The position numbers and the translations under genes are program-made. A DNA stretch of 64,000 nt from CAZMXS01 sp964570325 (GTDB lineage: Bacteria; Verrucomicrobiota; Kiritimatiellia; CAIQIC01; CAZMXS01), in contig CAZMXS010000008.1 in NCBI GenBank assembly GCA_964570325.1, forward strand, positions 43,390 through 107,389. Direction: 5' to 3'. This document shows positions 8,180 through 16,357 of the stretch, in pieces (positions within the stretch are counted from its first letter, which is position 1; the number at the start of each line of letters is the position of its first letter). The notes beneath the pieces were generated by a model that made no database searches, was not told the origin of the DNA, and saw only the letters and a program-made list of their open reading frames with translations.

Positions 8180-9586
8180 ATGGCTTATGGCTCAAAAACC
8201 CAGCAGTGGCTTTTTTACGCCGCGCCGGCCGGCATTAAGGACGCGATCACCTCGGTCTATGGCTGGAGCCAGCGCCGCGACCGCTATGGCGCGGATTTCC
8301 AGCGCCACTTGCGCCAACTGCGTGAGTCCCAGCACTGGCCGGCGGAAAAGCTGGCGGCGTACCAACAGGAATGTTTGCAGGCTTTTCTCAAAGAGGCCGT
8401 GGTCCATGTGCCTTATTATGCCGCGCACGAGGTCTATCGCGACATCGCCGTGGCGGAGCTGGCCCGCCTGCCGCTGCTGCCCAAGCCGACGGTGCGCGCC
8501 CGCGCCGCCGAGTTTATGCGCCGCGACCTCGCGCGACTGCCGCACCGGATGGTGCATACCAGCGGGACGACGGGCCAGTCGCTGGTCTTTCCCGTCACCG
8601 CCGAATGTTTCCAGCGCGAATACGCCTTCCGCGAACTGCACTACGAATGGGGCGGGGTCAGCCTCGTGCGGCGCCAGCCATTCGCCTTCTGCGCCGGCCA
8701 TCCGGTGGCGCGGCCGGAGCGCGACCGACCGCCGTTCTGGACCCGCGACCGCGTCAACAACCATCTGTTCTTTTCGTCGTACCACCTGGCGCCGCGGCAT
8801 CTGCCGGCTTACGTGCGGGCGCTGGAATCGTTCGGCCCCGTGGCGCTGGCCGGCTATCCCTCCGCGGCGTACCTGCTCGCGCTCGCGTATCGCAAGCACG
8901 GCCGCGGCGGCGTGCGGCTCAAGGCGGTGTACACTTTTTCCGAGACCCTGCAGGATTTCCAGCGCGCGGCAATTCAGGACGCTTTTCAGTGCCGCGTATT
9001 TAATTGGTACGGCAACACCGAGATGTGCGCCAATATCGTCGAATGCGAATGCGGCGAGCTGCACCTAAAGGCCGAGCACAGCTTCGTCGAAGTGCTGAAT
9101 GAGCGTAATGAACCCTGCCGCCCCGGCGAGACCGGGCGGCTGGTCTGCACCGGTTTCGGCAACCGGGCGTTTCCGCTGATCCGCTACGAAGTGGGCGACA
9201 CCGTCACGCTCTCCGCGCGGACGGCGGCGCGCTGCGGCCGCGCCGGCGTTCTCGTCGAACAAGTCCTGGGCCGGCGCGAGGATTACATCGTGACGCCCGA
9301 CGGCCGGCTGGTCGGCCGCCTGGATCACTTGTTCAAGGACGCGGCGCGCGTAGCGGAAGCGCAAATTGTGCAGCGCCGGCGGGACGGCGTGATTTTACGC
9401 ATTGTGCGCGCGCCGGAATACGGTCCGGCCGACGAGGCCGCGCTGCGCGAAGCGGCGCGGCTGCGCCTGGGCCCGGCCGCGCGCGTGGATTTCGAATATG
9501 TGGACCGTATCGCGCGCGGACCGGGCGGCAAGTTCCGCTTTATCATTTCGGAACTGGATCAGGCACAACTGATGCAAGGCCTGTGA
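8180..9586 (+). CDS. CapK/PaaK-type adenylate-forming enzyme (phenylacetate-CoA ligase family)
   Basis: 468 residues from the ATG at 8180; a GTG at 8168 is an alternative. The AMP-binding P-loop is 'MVHTSGTTGQSLVFPVT' near residue 130. It is followed by 'VALAGYPSAAYLLALA', the adenylation-site 'FNWYGNTEMCANIVE', 'TGFGNRAFPLIRYEVGDTV' and 'GRREDYIVTPDGRLVGRLDHLF' (hinge region). CapK-like members of this family sit in capsule and exopolysaccharide loci and are thought to activate a carboxylate for transfer. The acyl substrate is unknown. Its stop overlaps a GTG at 9583 that could be an alternative start for the next gene. Confidence 0.85.
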   Translation: MAYGSKTQQWLFYAAPAGIKDAITSVYGWSQRRDRYGADFQRHLRQLRESQHWPAEKLAAYQQECLQAFLKEAVVHVPYYAAHEVYRDIAVAELARLPLLPKPTVRARAAEFMRRDLARLPHRMVHTSGTTGQSLVFPVTAECFQREYAFRELHYEWGGVSLVRRQPFAFCAGHPVARPERDRPPFWTRDRVNNHLFFSSYHLAPRHLPAYVRALESFGPVALAGYPSAAYLLALAYRKHGRGGVRLKAVYTFSETLQDFQRAAIQDAFQCRVFNWYGNTEMCANIVECECGELHLKAEHSFVEVLNERNEPCRPGETGRLVCTGFGNRAFPLIRYEVGDTVTLSARTAARCGRAGVLVEQVLGRREDYIVTPDGRLVGRLDHLFKDAARVAEAQIVQRRRDGVILRIVRAPEYGPADEAALREAARLRLGPAARVDFEYVDRIARGPGGKFRFIISELDQAQLMQGL

Positions 9587-9648
9587 AAACCGCGGGCGGC
9601 CGCGCGCCGGCCCGCCGGGCGGGAGTAGGCAGACTGAACGAGGGCCCC

Positions 9649-10764
9649 ATGAAAATTATCTCGCAGAACTACAAGACCGGTCGCATCCGGATTGAGGATA
9701 CGCGCGCGCCCGCGCTAAAAGCGGGCGGCATCCTCGTGCGCACCCGCTACAGCCTGATCTCCGCCGGCACCGAGGGCATGAAAGTCCGCGAGGGCAAGAT
9801 GTCCCTGGTGGAAAAAGCCCGCGCGCGCCCGGATCAGGTGAAGAAAGTGCTGCAAAGCGTGCAGCAGCAGGGGCTCGCCGCGACTTTGACCAAGGTGTGG
9901 AACAAGCTCGACACGCTGACTCCGCTGGGCTACTCGCTCGCCGGCATTGTCACCGCCGTCGGCGCCGATGCGGCGGAGTTCCGGGTCGGGCAGGCAGTGG
10001 CCTGCGCCGGCGCCGGCTATGCCAACCACGCGGAGGAAAATTACATTCCGCGCAATCTGGCCGCGGCCGTGCCGGACGGGGTGACGCTGCCGCAGGCCGC
10101 TTTCGCCACTGTGGGAGCAATTGCGCTGCAAGGCTTTCGCCAGGCGCAAATGCAGTTGGGCGAGACGGCTTGTGTCATTGGGCTTGGGCTGATCGGTCAA
10201 CTGCTGGCGCAGATTTTACGCGCCGCCGGCATGACGGTGATCGGCCTGGACCTGGCCGCGGACCGCTGCGCGCTGGCGGTCGCCCTGGGCGCGGCGGCGG
10301 CGTTCCAGCCGGACGACGCCGGGCTGCCGGACGCGGTTCGGCGGCTTGGGGGCGGGCTGGGCGCGGACGTGATTTTCATCACGGCGGCGGGCGACACCAA
10401 CGCGCCGGTCGAACTCGCCGCGCGGCTGGGCCGCGACCGCGCCCGTGTGGTGGACATCGGCAAGACCCGGCTCGACCTGCCGTGGAAGGAATACTACGAA
10501 AAGGAAATGGAGGTTCGCTTTTCCCGCTCGTATGGACCCGGCCGCTATGATCCGAACTATGAGGAGCGGGGCGTGGATTACCCGGCGGGCTACGTGCGCT
10601 GGACCGAACAGCGCAATTTGGCGGCTTTTCTCCAACTCGTCGCGCGCGGCCAGGTCCGGCTCGACCCGCTGATCGCCGCGATCCATCCGTTTGACCGCGC
10701 GGAGGCGGTGTTCGATGCGCGGGCCGCGTGCGGACCCGCCGGGCCGGGAATCCGGGTTGAATAG
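9649..10764 (+). CDS. Zinc-type alcohol dehydrogenase-like half of a bi-domain oxidoreductase
   Basis: 371 residues from the ATG at 9649. The N-terminus 'MKIISQNYKTGRIRIEDTRA' and 'RTRYSLISAGTEGMKVREG' match what I recall of bi-domain sugar oxidoreductases found in O-antigen and exopolysaccharide loci, where a medium-chain dehydrogenase is fused to a Gfo/Idh/MocA domain. The nucleotide-binding Rossmann turn is 'TACVIGLGLIGQLLAQILRAAG'. The protein ends at an amber codon (10762-10764) after 'GPGIRVE'. The same frame continues through a Pro/Ala-rich stretch into the Gfo/Idh/MocA half. Probably NAD(P)-dependent oxidation or epimerisation chemistry on a nucleotide sugar; reaction unknown. Confidence 0.85.
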   Translation: MKIISQNYKTGRIRIEDTRAPALKAGGILVRTRYSLISAGTEGMKVREGKMSLVEKARARPDQVKKVLQSVQQQGLAATLTKVWNKLDTLTPLGYSLAGIVTAVGADAAEFRVGQAVACAGAGYANHAEENYIPRNLAAAVPDGVTLPQAAFATVGAIALQGFRQAQMQLGETACVIGLGLIGQLLAQILRAAGMTVIGLDLAADRCALAVALGAAAAFQPDDAGLPDAVRRLGGGLGADVIFITAAGDTNAPVELAARLGRDRARVVDIGKTRLDLPWKEYYEKEMEVRFSRSYGPGRYDPNYEERGVDYPAGYVRWTEQRNLAAFLQLVARGQVRLDPLIAAIHPFDRAEAVFDARAACGPAGPGIRVE

Positions 10765-10785
10765 CCGCCCGCACACCCCGCGCCC

Positions 10786-11838
10786 GTGCGCCCGGCCCCG
10801 CCGCCGGCCCCGACTGCGGCAGCCGGCCGGCCGCCGATTCAAGGACCGGTGCGTTTCGGCGTGATCGGCGCGGGCAACTACGCGTCCACGATGCTGTTGC
10901 CGCACCTGGCGGCGCGCAACGACGCGCGCCTGATCGCGGTCTGCACCGCCACGGCGCTCTCCGGCGCCAACGCCCGGCGCAAGTTTCCCTTTGAGCGGGC
11001 CGAGTCCGACTATTCGGCTGTTCTGGCGGCCCCGGACATTGACGCCGTGTTGATTGCCACGCGGCACGCCGCGCACGCAACGATGACGGCGGCGGCCTTG
11101 CGCGCCGGAAAAGCGGTGTTTGTGGAGAAGCCCTTGGCGCTGGATCGCGCCGGCCTGGAGCAGGTTCGGGAAGCGGCGGCCGCCAGCGGCAACGACCGCT
11201 TGCAGGTCGGCTTCAATCGCCGCTTCGCGCCGTTGATCCGACAGGCGGCGGATTTCTTCCGCACCCGCGCGGGGCCGCTGGTCATGAACTACCGGGTTCA
11301 CGCCGGCCAACTGGATCGGAATTCGTGGTATCTCGACCCGGCGGAAGGTTCGCGCTTCATCGGCGAGGCCGGCCACTTTCTTGACGTTTTCGCCTTCCTG
11401 ACGGGCGCGCGGCCGGTGACGGTTTTCGCCGCGGCGCCGCAGCCGGCCCAACCCACGCCGGACGATGCGGAAAACCTGGCGGTGACCGTGAGTTACAGCG
11501 ACGGTTCCGTCGGCAACCTGCTCTACCTGACCCAGGGTGGCGGTAAAACGCCGAAGGAGTGGCTCGAAATATTCGGCGGCGGCCGTACGGCGCAGTTGGA
11601 TAATTTCGCCGGCCTGTCCCTGTTTGACGGCTCATCGCGCCGCCGGGTGCGCGCCCGCGGCGTGGACAAGGGCCAGCGCGGCGAGCTGGCCGCGTTCATC
11701 GGCGCGGTGCAGTCCGGCGGCGCGATGCCGATTGCCTTGGACAGCTTGCTGGACACCACGCTGGCGACTCTGGCAGCCGCCGAATCGGCCCGGTCCGGCC
11801 GGCCGGTGCCGCTGGCGGAGATGTGGAGCGGCATCTGA
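10786..11838 (+). CDS. Gfo/Idh/MocA-type oxidoreductase half of a bi-domain enzyme
   Basis: 350 residues if translated from the GTG at 10786. It lies in the same reading frame as the preceding dehydrogenase and is separated from it by one TAG. The first 23 residues are Pro/Ala-rich linker with no ribosome-binding site. The NAD-binding domain starts at 'VRFGVIGAGNYASTMLLPHL', followed by 'DIDAVLIATRHAAHA' and the hallmark 'AVFVEKPLAL'. The C-terminal domain has 'NRRFAPLIRQ' and 'FIGEAGHFLDVFAFLTG'. In the fused family this is the C-terminal domain, so the two genes likely make one functional enzyme of about 729 residues, either from two chains or by readthrough. Confidence 0.85.
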   Translation: MRPAPPPAPTAAAGRPPIQGPVRFGVIGAGNYASTMLLPHLAARNDARLIAVCTATALSGANARRKFPFERAESDYSAVLAAPDIDAVLIATRHAAHATMTAAALRAGKAVFVEKPLALDRAGLEQVREAAAASGNDRLQVGFNRRFAPLIRQAADFFRTRAGPLVMNYRVHAGQLDRNSWYLDPAEGSRFIGEAGHFLDVFAFLTGARPVTVFAAAPQPAQPTPDDAENLAVTVSYSDGSVGNLLYLTQGGGKTPKEWLEIFGGGRTAQLDNFAGLSLFDGSSRRRVRARGVDKGQRGELAAFIGAVQSGGAMPIALDSLLDTTLATLAAAESARSGRPVPLAEMWSGI

Positions 11839-11872
11839 TTGGCCAATGGCTATTTCCGATTTGCAATCAAGA
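11838..11872. repeat. Short degenerate heptamer array
   Basis: Directly after the preceding stop, the sequence can be read as consecutive seven-base units: ATTGGCC, AATGGCT, ATTTCCG, ATTTGCA, ATCAAGA. The first unit is a rotation of the TGGCCAT unit seen at 19089-19109. It lies in the short gap before the heparinase-family gene. Function unknown; heptamer arrays of this style are known from other bacterial intergenic regions. Confidence 0.4.
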
Positions 11873-11928
11873 TCCGTCGGCAGTCAACTGCGGTGATGAT
11901 CAAATGAACCGCAACCATTGTGGGTGTT

Positions 11929-13848
11929 ATGCCTGATCTGAAATGGTATTGGCGGCGGCTGGCGGCGATGGAGCCGATCGAAGCCGCGCAACGCCTGCGA
12001 TTGCTGGGCTGGCAATGGGTCCATCGGCCGCTGGCCGGGCGATCGGCGCCGGCCCAGGCGCCGGACCGCTGGGCGGACGCGCCGCCCGGCGTCACGGCCG
12101 ATTCGGAGTGGGTTGCGCGGCTGCAGAGCGAAGCCAAGTGCTATCTGCAGCACCGCTGGCTCTTCTTCAACCTGGGCGGGCGGCGCGAGGAGCGCGTGGA
12201 TTGGCATTATGATCCGCTTTCCGGCCGCCGCGCGCCGCGCGTCTACGCGCCGGACCTGGATCACCGCGACTATCGGCGGATCGGCGACGCCAAGGTGATT
12301 TGGGAGAAAAACCGACACCACCACTTGAGCCTGATGGCCGCCGCCTATGCCGCCACGGGCGACGCGCGCTATTCCGCCGAGGTTGCCGCGCAACTGGCGG
12401 ACTGGGTTCGGGAAAACCCCTACCTGATCGGGATCAACTGGACGCATGGGCTTGAATGCGCGATCCGGCTGATCGCCTGGGTCTGGTGCGAGCGTTTGCT
12501 GCGCGGCGCCGCCGAACACGCGGCCGTCTTCGGCCGCGGCGGCTGCGTCTGGCCGGCGGCGCGCGACCAGCAGCGGTTCATCGCGCAGACCTTCAGTTGC
12601 GGCTCATCGGCAAACAATCATCTGATCGGCGAGGCGGCCGGCTTGTTCATTGCCGCCACCGCCTGGCCGTTCTTTGACGCGTCCGACCGCTGGCGGCGGC
12701 GGGCGCAGCGCATCTTGGAAACCGAGATTATTCGCCAAACCTTTCCGTCCGGCCTCACGCGCGAGCAGGCCTTCGGCTACCACCTGTTCGTCACGCAATT
12801 TCTGCTGCTGGCGCTGGCGGAGGCCCGGCGCGCTGGGACTGATTTCTCCGCCGACTACACCGCGCGGCTGCGGCGCATGGTGGAGATCATCCCGGGCCTG
12901 GCGGACAGCGGCGGCCACCTGCCGCGCTACGGGGATGACGACGACGGCCTGGCCTTGCAGCTCCTGCCGCGCGATCTGCCGCGCGCCGCGTGGATTTACA
13001 GCGCCGGGCGCGCCTGGCTGGGCGCGGCGACGCCGCCTGGCGCGCCGCTGATTTTCCAATCATTGGAAAATCCGGCCGCCGATTTTTCCAATGATTGGAA
13101 ACCGCCGGCCGGCTCCGCCGCCGACACCGACGCCGGTTTTTACACCCTCTGTTCCGCGCGGGGCACACCGCTGGAGGTGTTCGTCCAGGCGGACGCCGGG
13201 CCCTTTGGTTTCACCACGATTGCCGCCCACGCGCATGCCGACGCCCTGGCCTTCACGCTCAGCGCCGGCGGCCACCCGATCCTGGTGGACCCCGGCACCG
13301 GCACGTACTACGCGGATGAAGAGGCGCGCTTGTTCTTTCGCGGCACGCGGGCGCACAACACGGTCGTGGTGGACGGCCAGGACCAAGCCATTTCGGAGGG
13401 GCTGTTTCTCTGGCGCAAGCACACGCCGACGCGGGTTACGGAGTGGAAGCCGGCCCGCGACGGCGGCGCGCTGGCCGCGGAGCACCATGGCTATTGGCGC
13501 CTGCCGGGCGGCGTGGTGCATCGGCGGCGGCTAGTGCTGGCCGGCCGACGCTTGCGGGTGGAGGATGAAATTTTTGGGACCGGTGAGCATCGTCTGGAGT
13601 GGTATTATCATTTCGATCCGGCCTGCAAGGTGCGGCTGGAGGAAAACGTCGGCTGGGTCTGGCATCCGGGCGGCGGCGTGCGGCTGGAACTTGCACGCGG
13701 TGTGAACTGGACTTTTGAGCGCGGCGGCGCGAGCGCCGGCTGGCATTCGGCATCGTTCGGCGATCGGACGCCGGCGTTCTGCCTGCGCGGCGCGCAACGG
13801 GCGCGGCTGCCGTTCACGGCGGTTACGGAAATCGAGGTGACGGAATGA
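11929..13848 (+). CDS. Heparinase II/III family protein
   Basis: 639 residues from the ATG at 11929; a GTG at 11920 is possible and neither has a clear ribosome-binding site. The N-terminal two-thirds is an alpha/alpha toroid ('FSCGSSANNHLIGEAAGLFIA'). The C-terminal part has the family signature 'AAHAHADALAFTLSAGGHPI' leading to 'VDPGTGTYY', and 'FFRGTRAHNTVVVDGQDQ'. No signal peptide is visible, unlike secreted uronate lyases, so a cytoplasmic or otherwise targeted role in glycan synthesis is possible. Residues about 375-391 are encoded by a pair of palindromic repeats (13051-13101) sitting in frame between the two domains. The stop overlaps the GDP-mannose dehydrogenase start (ATGA). Confidence 0.85.
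   Translation: MPDLKWYWRRLAAMEPIEAAQRLRLLGWQWVHRPLAGRSAPAQAPDRWADAPPGVTADSEWVARLQSEAKCYLQHRWLFFNLGGRREERVDWHYDPLSGRRAPRVYAPDLDHRDYRRIGDAKVIWEKNRHHHLSLMAAAYAATGDARYSAEVAAQLADWVRENPYLIGINWTHGLECAIRLIAWVWCERLLRGAAEHAAVFGRGGCVWPAARDQQRFIAQTFSCGSSANNHLIGEAAGLFIAATAWPFFDASDRWRRRAQRILETEIIRQTFPSGLTREQAFGYHLFVTQFLLLALAEARRAGTDFSADYTARLRRMVEIIPGLADSGGHLPRYGDDDDGLALQLLPRDLPRAAWIYSAGRAWLGAATPPGAPLIFQSLENPAADFSNDWKPPAGSAADTDAGFYTLCSARGTPLEVFVQADAGPFGFTTIAAHAHADALAFTLSAGGHPILVDPGTGTYYADEEARLFFRGTRAHNTVVVDGQDQAISEGLFLWRKHTPTRVTEWKPARDGGALAAEHHGYWRLPGGVVHRRRLVLAGRRLRVEDEIFGTGEHRLEWYYHFDPACKVRLEENVGWVWHPGGGVRLELARGVNWTFERGGASAGWHSASFGDRTPAFCLRGAQRARLPFTAVTEIEVTE
13051..13102. repeat. In-frame palindromic repeat pair within the heparinase-family gene
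   Basis: Two near-identical 19-base palindromes, TTTTCCAATCATTGGAAAA (13052-13070) and its central-base variant with G (13084-13102, last base mismatched), are separated by 13 bases. Read with the gene they encode 'FQSLEN' and 'FSNDWK'. The same pair design occurs in an unrelated gene at 56418-56467, where it also begins 'FQSLE'. The insert is a multiple of three in effect, since the frame is kept. Confidence 0.85.
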
Positions 13849-15143
13849 GGATCAGCATCTTTGGACTCGGTTATGTCGGCACGGTGACGGCCGCGTGCCT
13901 GGCGCGGGACGGCCATGCGGTGACCGGCGTGGACGTCAACCCGGACAAGGTTCGCCTGCTGGCGGGCGGCCATTCGCCGATTGTCGAACCCGGGGTGGAT
14001 GAGCTGCTGGCGGCGGCGGTGCGCGCCGGCCGTTTGAGCGCGACCGCGGACGCCGCCGCGGCGGTTGCGGCCACGGAGGTTTCGCTGGTATGCGTCGGCA
14101 CGCCGGCGACGGAGCGGGGCGGGCCGGATCTGGCGCATGTGCTGGCGGTAATGGCGCAGATCGGCGCGGCGCTGCGGGCGCAGCGGCGGGCGCACGTCAT
14201 TCTCCTGCGCAGCACGGCGCCGCCGGGCACGCTGGAACGCTGCGCCGCGGTCATCGCGGGACAATGCGGGCCGGGTCTGGCGCGCCTGGCGGCCAACCCG
14301 GAGTTTTTGCGCGAAAGCACCGCCATTCGCGATTTCGACGCGCCGCCGTTCACGATCATTGGGACGGAAGACCCGGAGGCGGAACGGGCCGCGCGCGCGG
14401 TGTACGCGGCGGTTCGGGCGCCGGTGCATGTGCTGCGGCCGCGCGAGGCGGAGTTGATCAAGTATCTCTGCAACCCGTGGCATGCCGTGAAGATCGCGTT
14501 CGCCAACGAGATCGGCCGGATGGGCAAGGCGCTGGGATTGGACGCGCGGCGGGTGCTGGAGGTGTTTCTGCAGGACACCAAACTGAACATTTCCCCGGCC
14601 TACCTGCGCCCGGGGTTCGCCTACGGCGGTTCGTGCCTGCCGAAGGACGTGGCCGGGCTGCTGCATATCGCGCAGGAGCACGGGGTGCGGCTGCCGGTGA
14701 TCGCCGCGCTGCCGGCGAGCAATGATCTGCAGATCGAGGCGGCGGTTGCGCCCGTGCTGCGGCGCCGGGCGCGGCGCGTCGCGGTGCTCGGCCTGGCATT
14801 CAAGGCCGGGACGGACGATTTGCGCGAGAGCCCCACCGTGCGGCTGGTCAAGCGGCTGCTGGGCGAGGGGTGCCAGGTGCGCATTTACGATCCGGCCGTC
14901 AATCAGGCGCGCCTGATGGGGACCAACCTGCATTACATCCGGACGCATCTGCCGCATTTCGAGGAGTTGATGGCGGCGGCGCCGGCGGACGCGCTGCGCG
15001 GAGTGGACCTGGCGGTGGCGGCGCAGGCTACGGAAGAGTTCCGACGGGTGCTGCTGGAGAGCCGGCCGCCGGCCGTGCTGGATCTGGCGGGTCTCTTCCC
15101 GGAGCCGCCGGCGGGGATGGAATATGAAGGAGTGGTCTGGTGA
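13845..15143 (+). CDS. algD: GDP-mannose 6-dehydrogenase (AlgD-like)
   Basis: 432 residues. It should oxidise GDP-mannose to GDP-mannuronate with two NAD+, giving a uronic acid donor. The NAD-binding motif is 'ISIFGLGYVGTVTAACLARDG'. 'NPEFLRESTAIRDFDAPPF' and 'EAELIKYLCNPWHAVKIAFA' follow AlgD of Pseudomonas closely, more so than UDP-glucose dehydrogenases. The catalytic cysteine is in 'FAYGGSCLPKDVAGL', and the C-terminal domain has 'LGLAFKAGTDDLRESP'. Length matches AlgD (436). The start overlaps the preceding stop, and the stop overlaps the next start (GTGA). Symbol by similarity; UDP-sugar specificity cannot be fully excluded. Confidence 0.88.
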   Translation: MRISIFGLGYVGTVTAACLARDGHAVTGVDVNPDKVRLLAGGHSPIVEPGVDELLAAAVRAGRLSATADAAAAVAATEVSLVCVGTPATERGGPDLAHVLAVMAQIGAALRAQRRAHVILLRSTAPPGTLERCAAVIAGQCGPGLARLAANPEFLRESTAIRDFDAPPFTIIGTEDPEAERAARAVYAAVRAPVHVLRPREAELIKYLCNPWHAVKIAFANEIGRMGKALGLDARRVLEVFLQDTKLNISPAYLRPGFAYGGSCLPKDVAGLLHIAQEHGVRLPVIAALPASNDLQIEAAVAPVLRRRARRVAVLGLAFKAGTDDLRESPTVRLVKRLLGEGCQVRIYDPAVNQARLMGTNLHYIRTHLPHFEELMAAAPADALRGVDLAVAAQATEEFRRVLLESRPPAVLDLAGLFPEPPAGMEYEGVVW

Positions 15144-16357
15144 CGCGCGCGGGCGCGACGACCGACATCCGGGAAGACCCGGATTACCTTTCGCGCCAGT
15201 TGATCACCTGCATCGGCAATAAACGCGCGCTGCTCGGCCCGATTGCCGACGCCCTGGATTGGATCAAAGGCCGCCTGGGCCGGCGGCGGCTGCGTTGTTT
15301 GGATGTATTCAGCGGTTCCGGCGTGGTCTCGCGCTTGATGAAGTCCTACGCCGCCCACCTGATCAGCAACGATTGGGAGGATTACGCCGCCGTCATCGGG
15401 CGCTGCTTTCTCGCCAATCGAAGCGCGGCGCCGCTGACCGCCCTGGCCGGAATGGTTCGGGAACTCAATGCGCAAGTGGCGGGCGCGCCCTTTCCCCCGG
15501 GATTCATTGAAGAGCTGTACGCGCCGCGCGATGAAACCCGCATTACAAGGGCGGATCGTGTTTTTTACACCCGTAATAACGCGCAGCGGCTGGACAATTA
15601 TCGCCGGCTGATCGCCCAATTGCCGCCGGCGGTGCATGATTTTTTACTGGGTCCGCTGTTGAGCGAAGCGTCGGTGCATGCCAATACCGCCGGGGTGTTC
15701 AAGGGATTCTACAAGAACCGCCGGACGGGGATCGGTCAGTTCGGCGGCAGCGGCGCGGATGCCTTGAGCCGCATTGTCGGACCCATCACGCTGGCTGTGC
15801 CCGTGCTCAGCCGGTTCGAGTGCGAGGTGGAAGTGTGGCAGGCCGACGCCAATGCCGCCGCCCGGCGGGCGCGCGGATTGGATGTGGCCTACGTGGACCC
15901 GCCTTACAACCAGCATCCATATGGGTCCAATTACTTCATGCTCAATTTACTGGTGCATTACCGGAAGCCGGACCGGGTCAGTCGGGTATCCGGTATCCCG
16001 GCGGACTGGCGCCGGTCCGGTTACAATGTCCGCTCGGAATCATTCCGGTTGTTCGAAGATCTGATCGCACAGCTTGACGCGCCGTTCCTGCTGGTATCCT
16101 ATAACAATGAAGGTTTCATCCGTCCGGCGGAGATGCGCGCGCTGTTGAGCGCGGAGGGGGATGTGCAAACGGTTGAATTGAGATATAATGCGTTCCGGGG
16201 CAGCCGGAACTTTAACCATCGGCCACGACACACCACCGAGCATCTATTCATTGTAGAACGGCGCTCTCGACCCAAGACGCGGCGGCGCCCAGGGAGAATC
16301 GGCCCGGGTGCGGGTCAGGCCGCGTCCATCAATCCTGTGCCCATGACTGAACGATGA
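15140..16357 (+). CDS. D12-class adenine-specific DNA methyltransferase
   Basis: 405 residues from a GTG that overlaps the preceding stop. 'LITCIGNKRALLGPIADAL' is the SAM-proximal N-terminal motif of Dam-like enzymes, 'CLDVFSGSGVVSRLMKSY' is motif I, and 'DVAYVDPPYNQHPYGSNYFM' holds the catalytic DPPY. 'LLVSYNNEGFI' is the usual late motif. It would methylate adenine N6 in a specific site. No restriction enzyme gene adjoins it, so it looks like an orphan methylase. Its position, translationally coupled on both sides inside a polysaccharide operon, is unusual. Confidence 0.9.
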   Translation: MTRAGATTDIREDPDYLSRQLITCIGNKRALLGPIADALDWIKGRLGRRRLRCLDVFSGSGVVSRLMKSYAAHLISNDWEDYAAVIGRCFLANRSAAPLTALAGMVRELNAQVAGAPFPPGFIEELYAPRDETRITRADRVFYTRNNAQRLDNYRRLIAQLPPAVHDFLLGPLLSEASVHANTAGVFKGFYKNRRTGIGQFGGSGADALSRIVGPITLAVPVLSRFECEVEVWQADANAAARRARGLDVAYVDPPYNQHPYGSNYFMLNLLVHYRKPDRVSRVSGIPADWRRSGYNVRSESFRLFEDLIAQLDAPFLLVSYNNEGFIRPAEMRALLSAEGDVQTVELRYNAFRGSRNFNHRPRHTTEHLFIVERRSRPKTRRRPGRIGPGAGQAASINPVPMTER

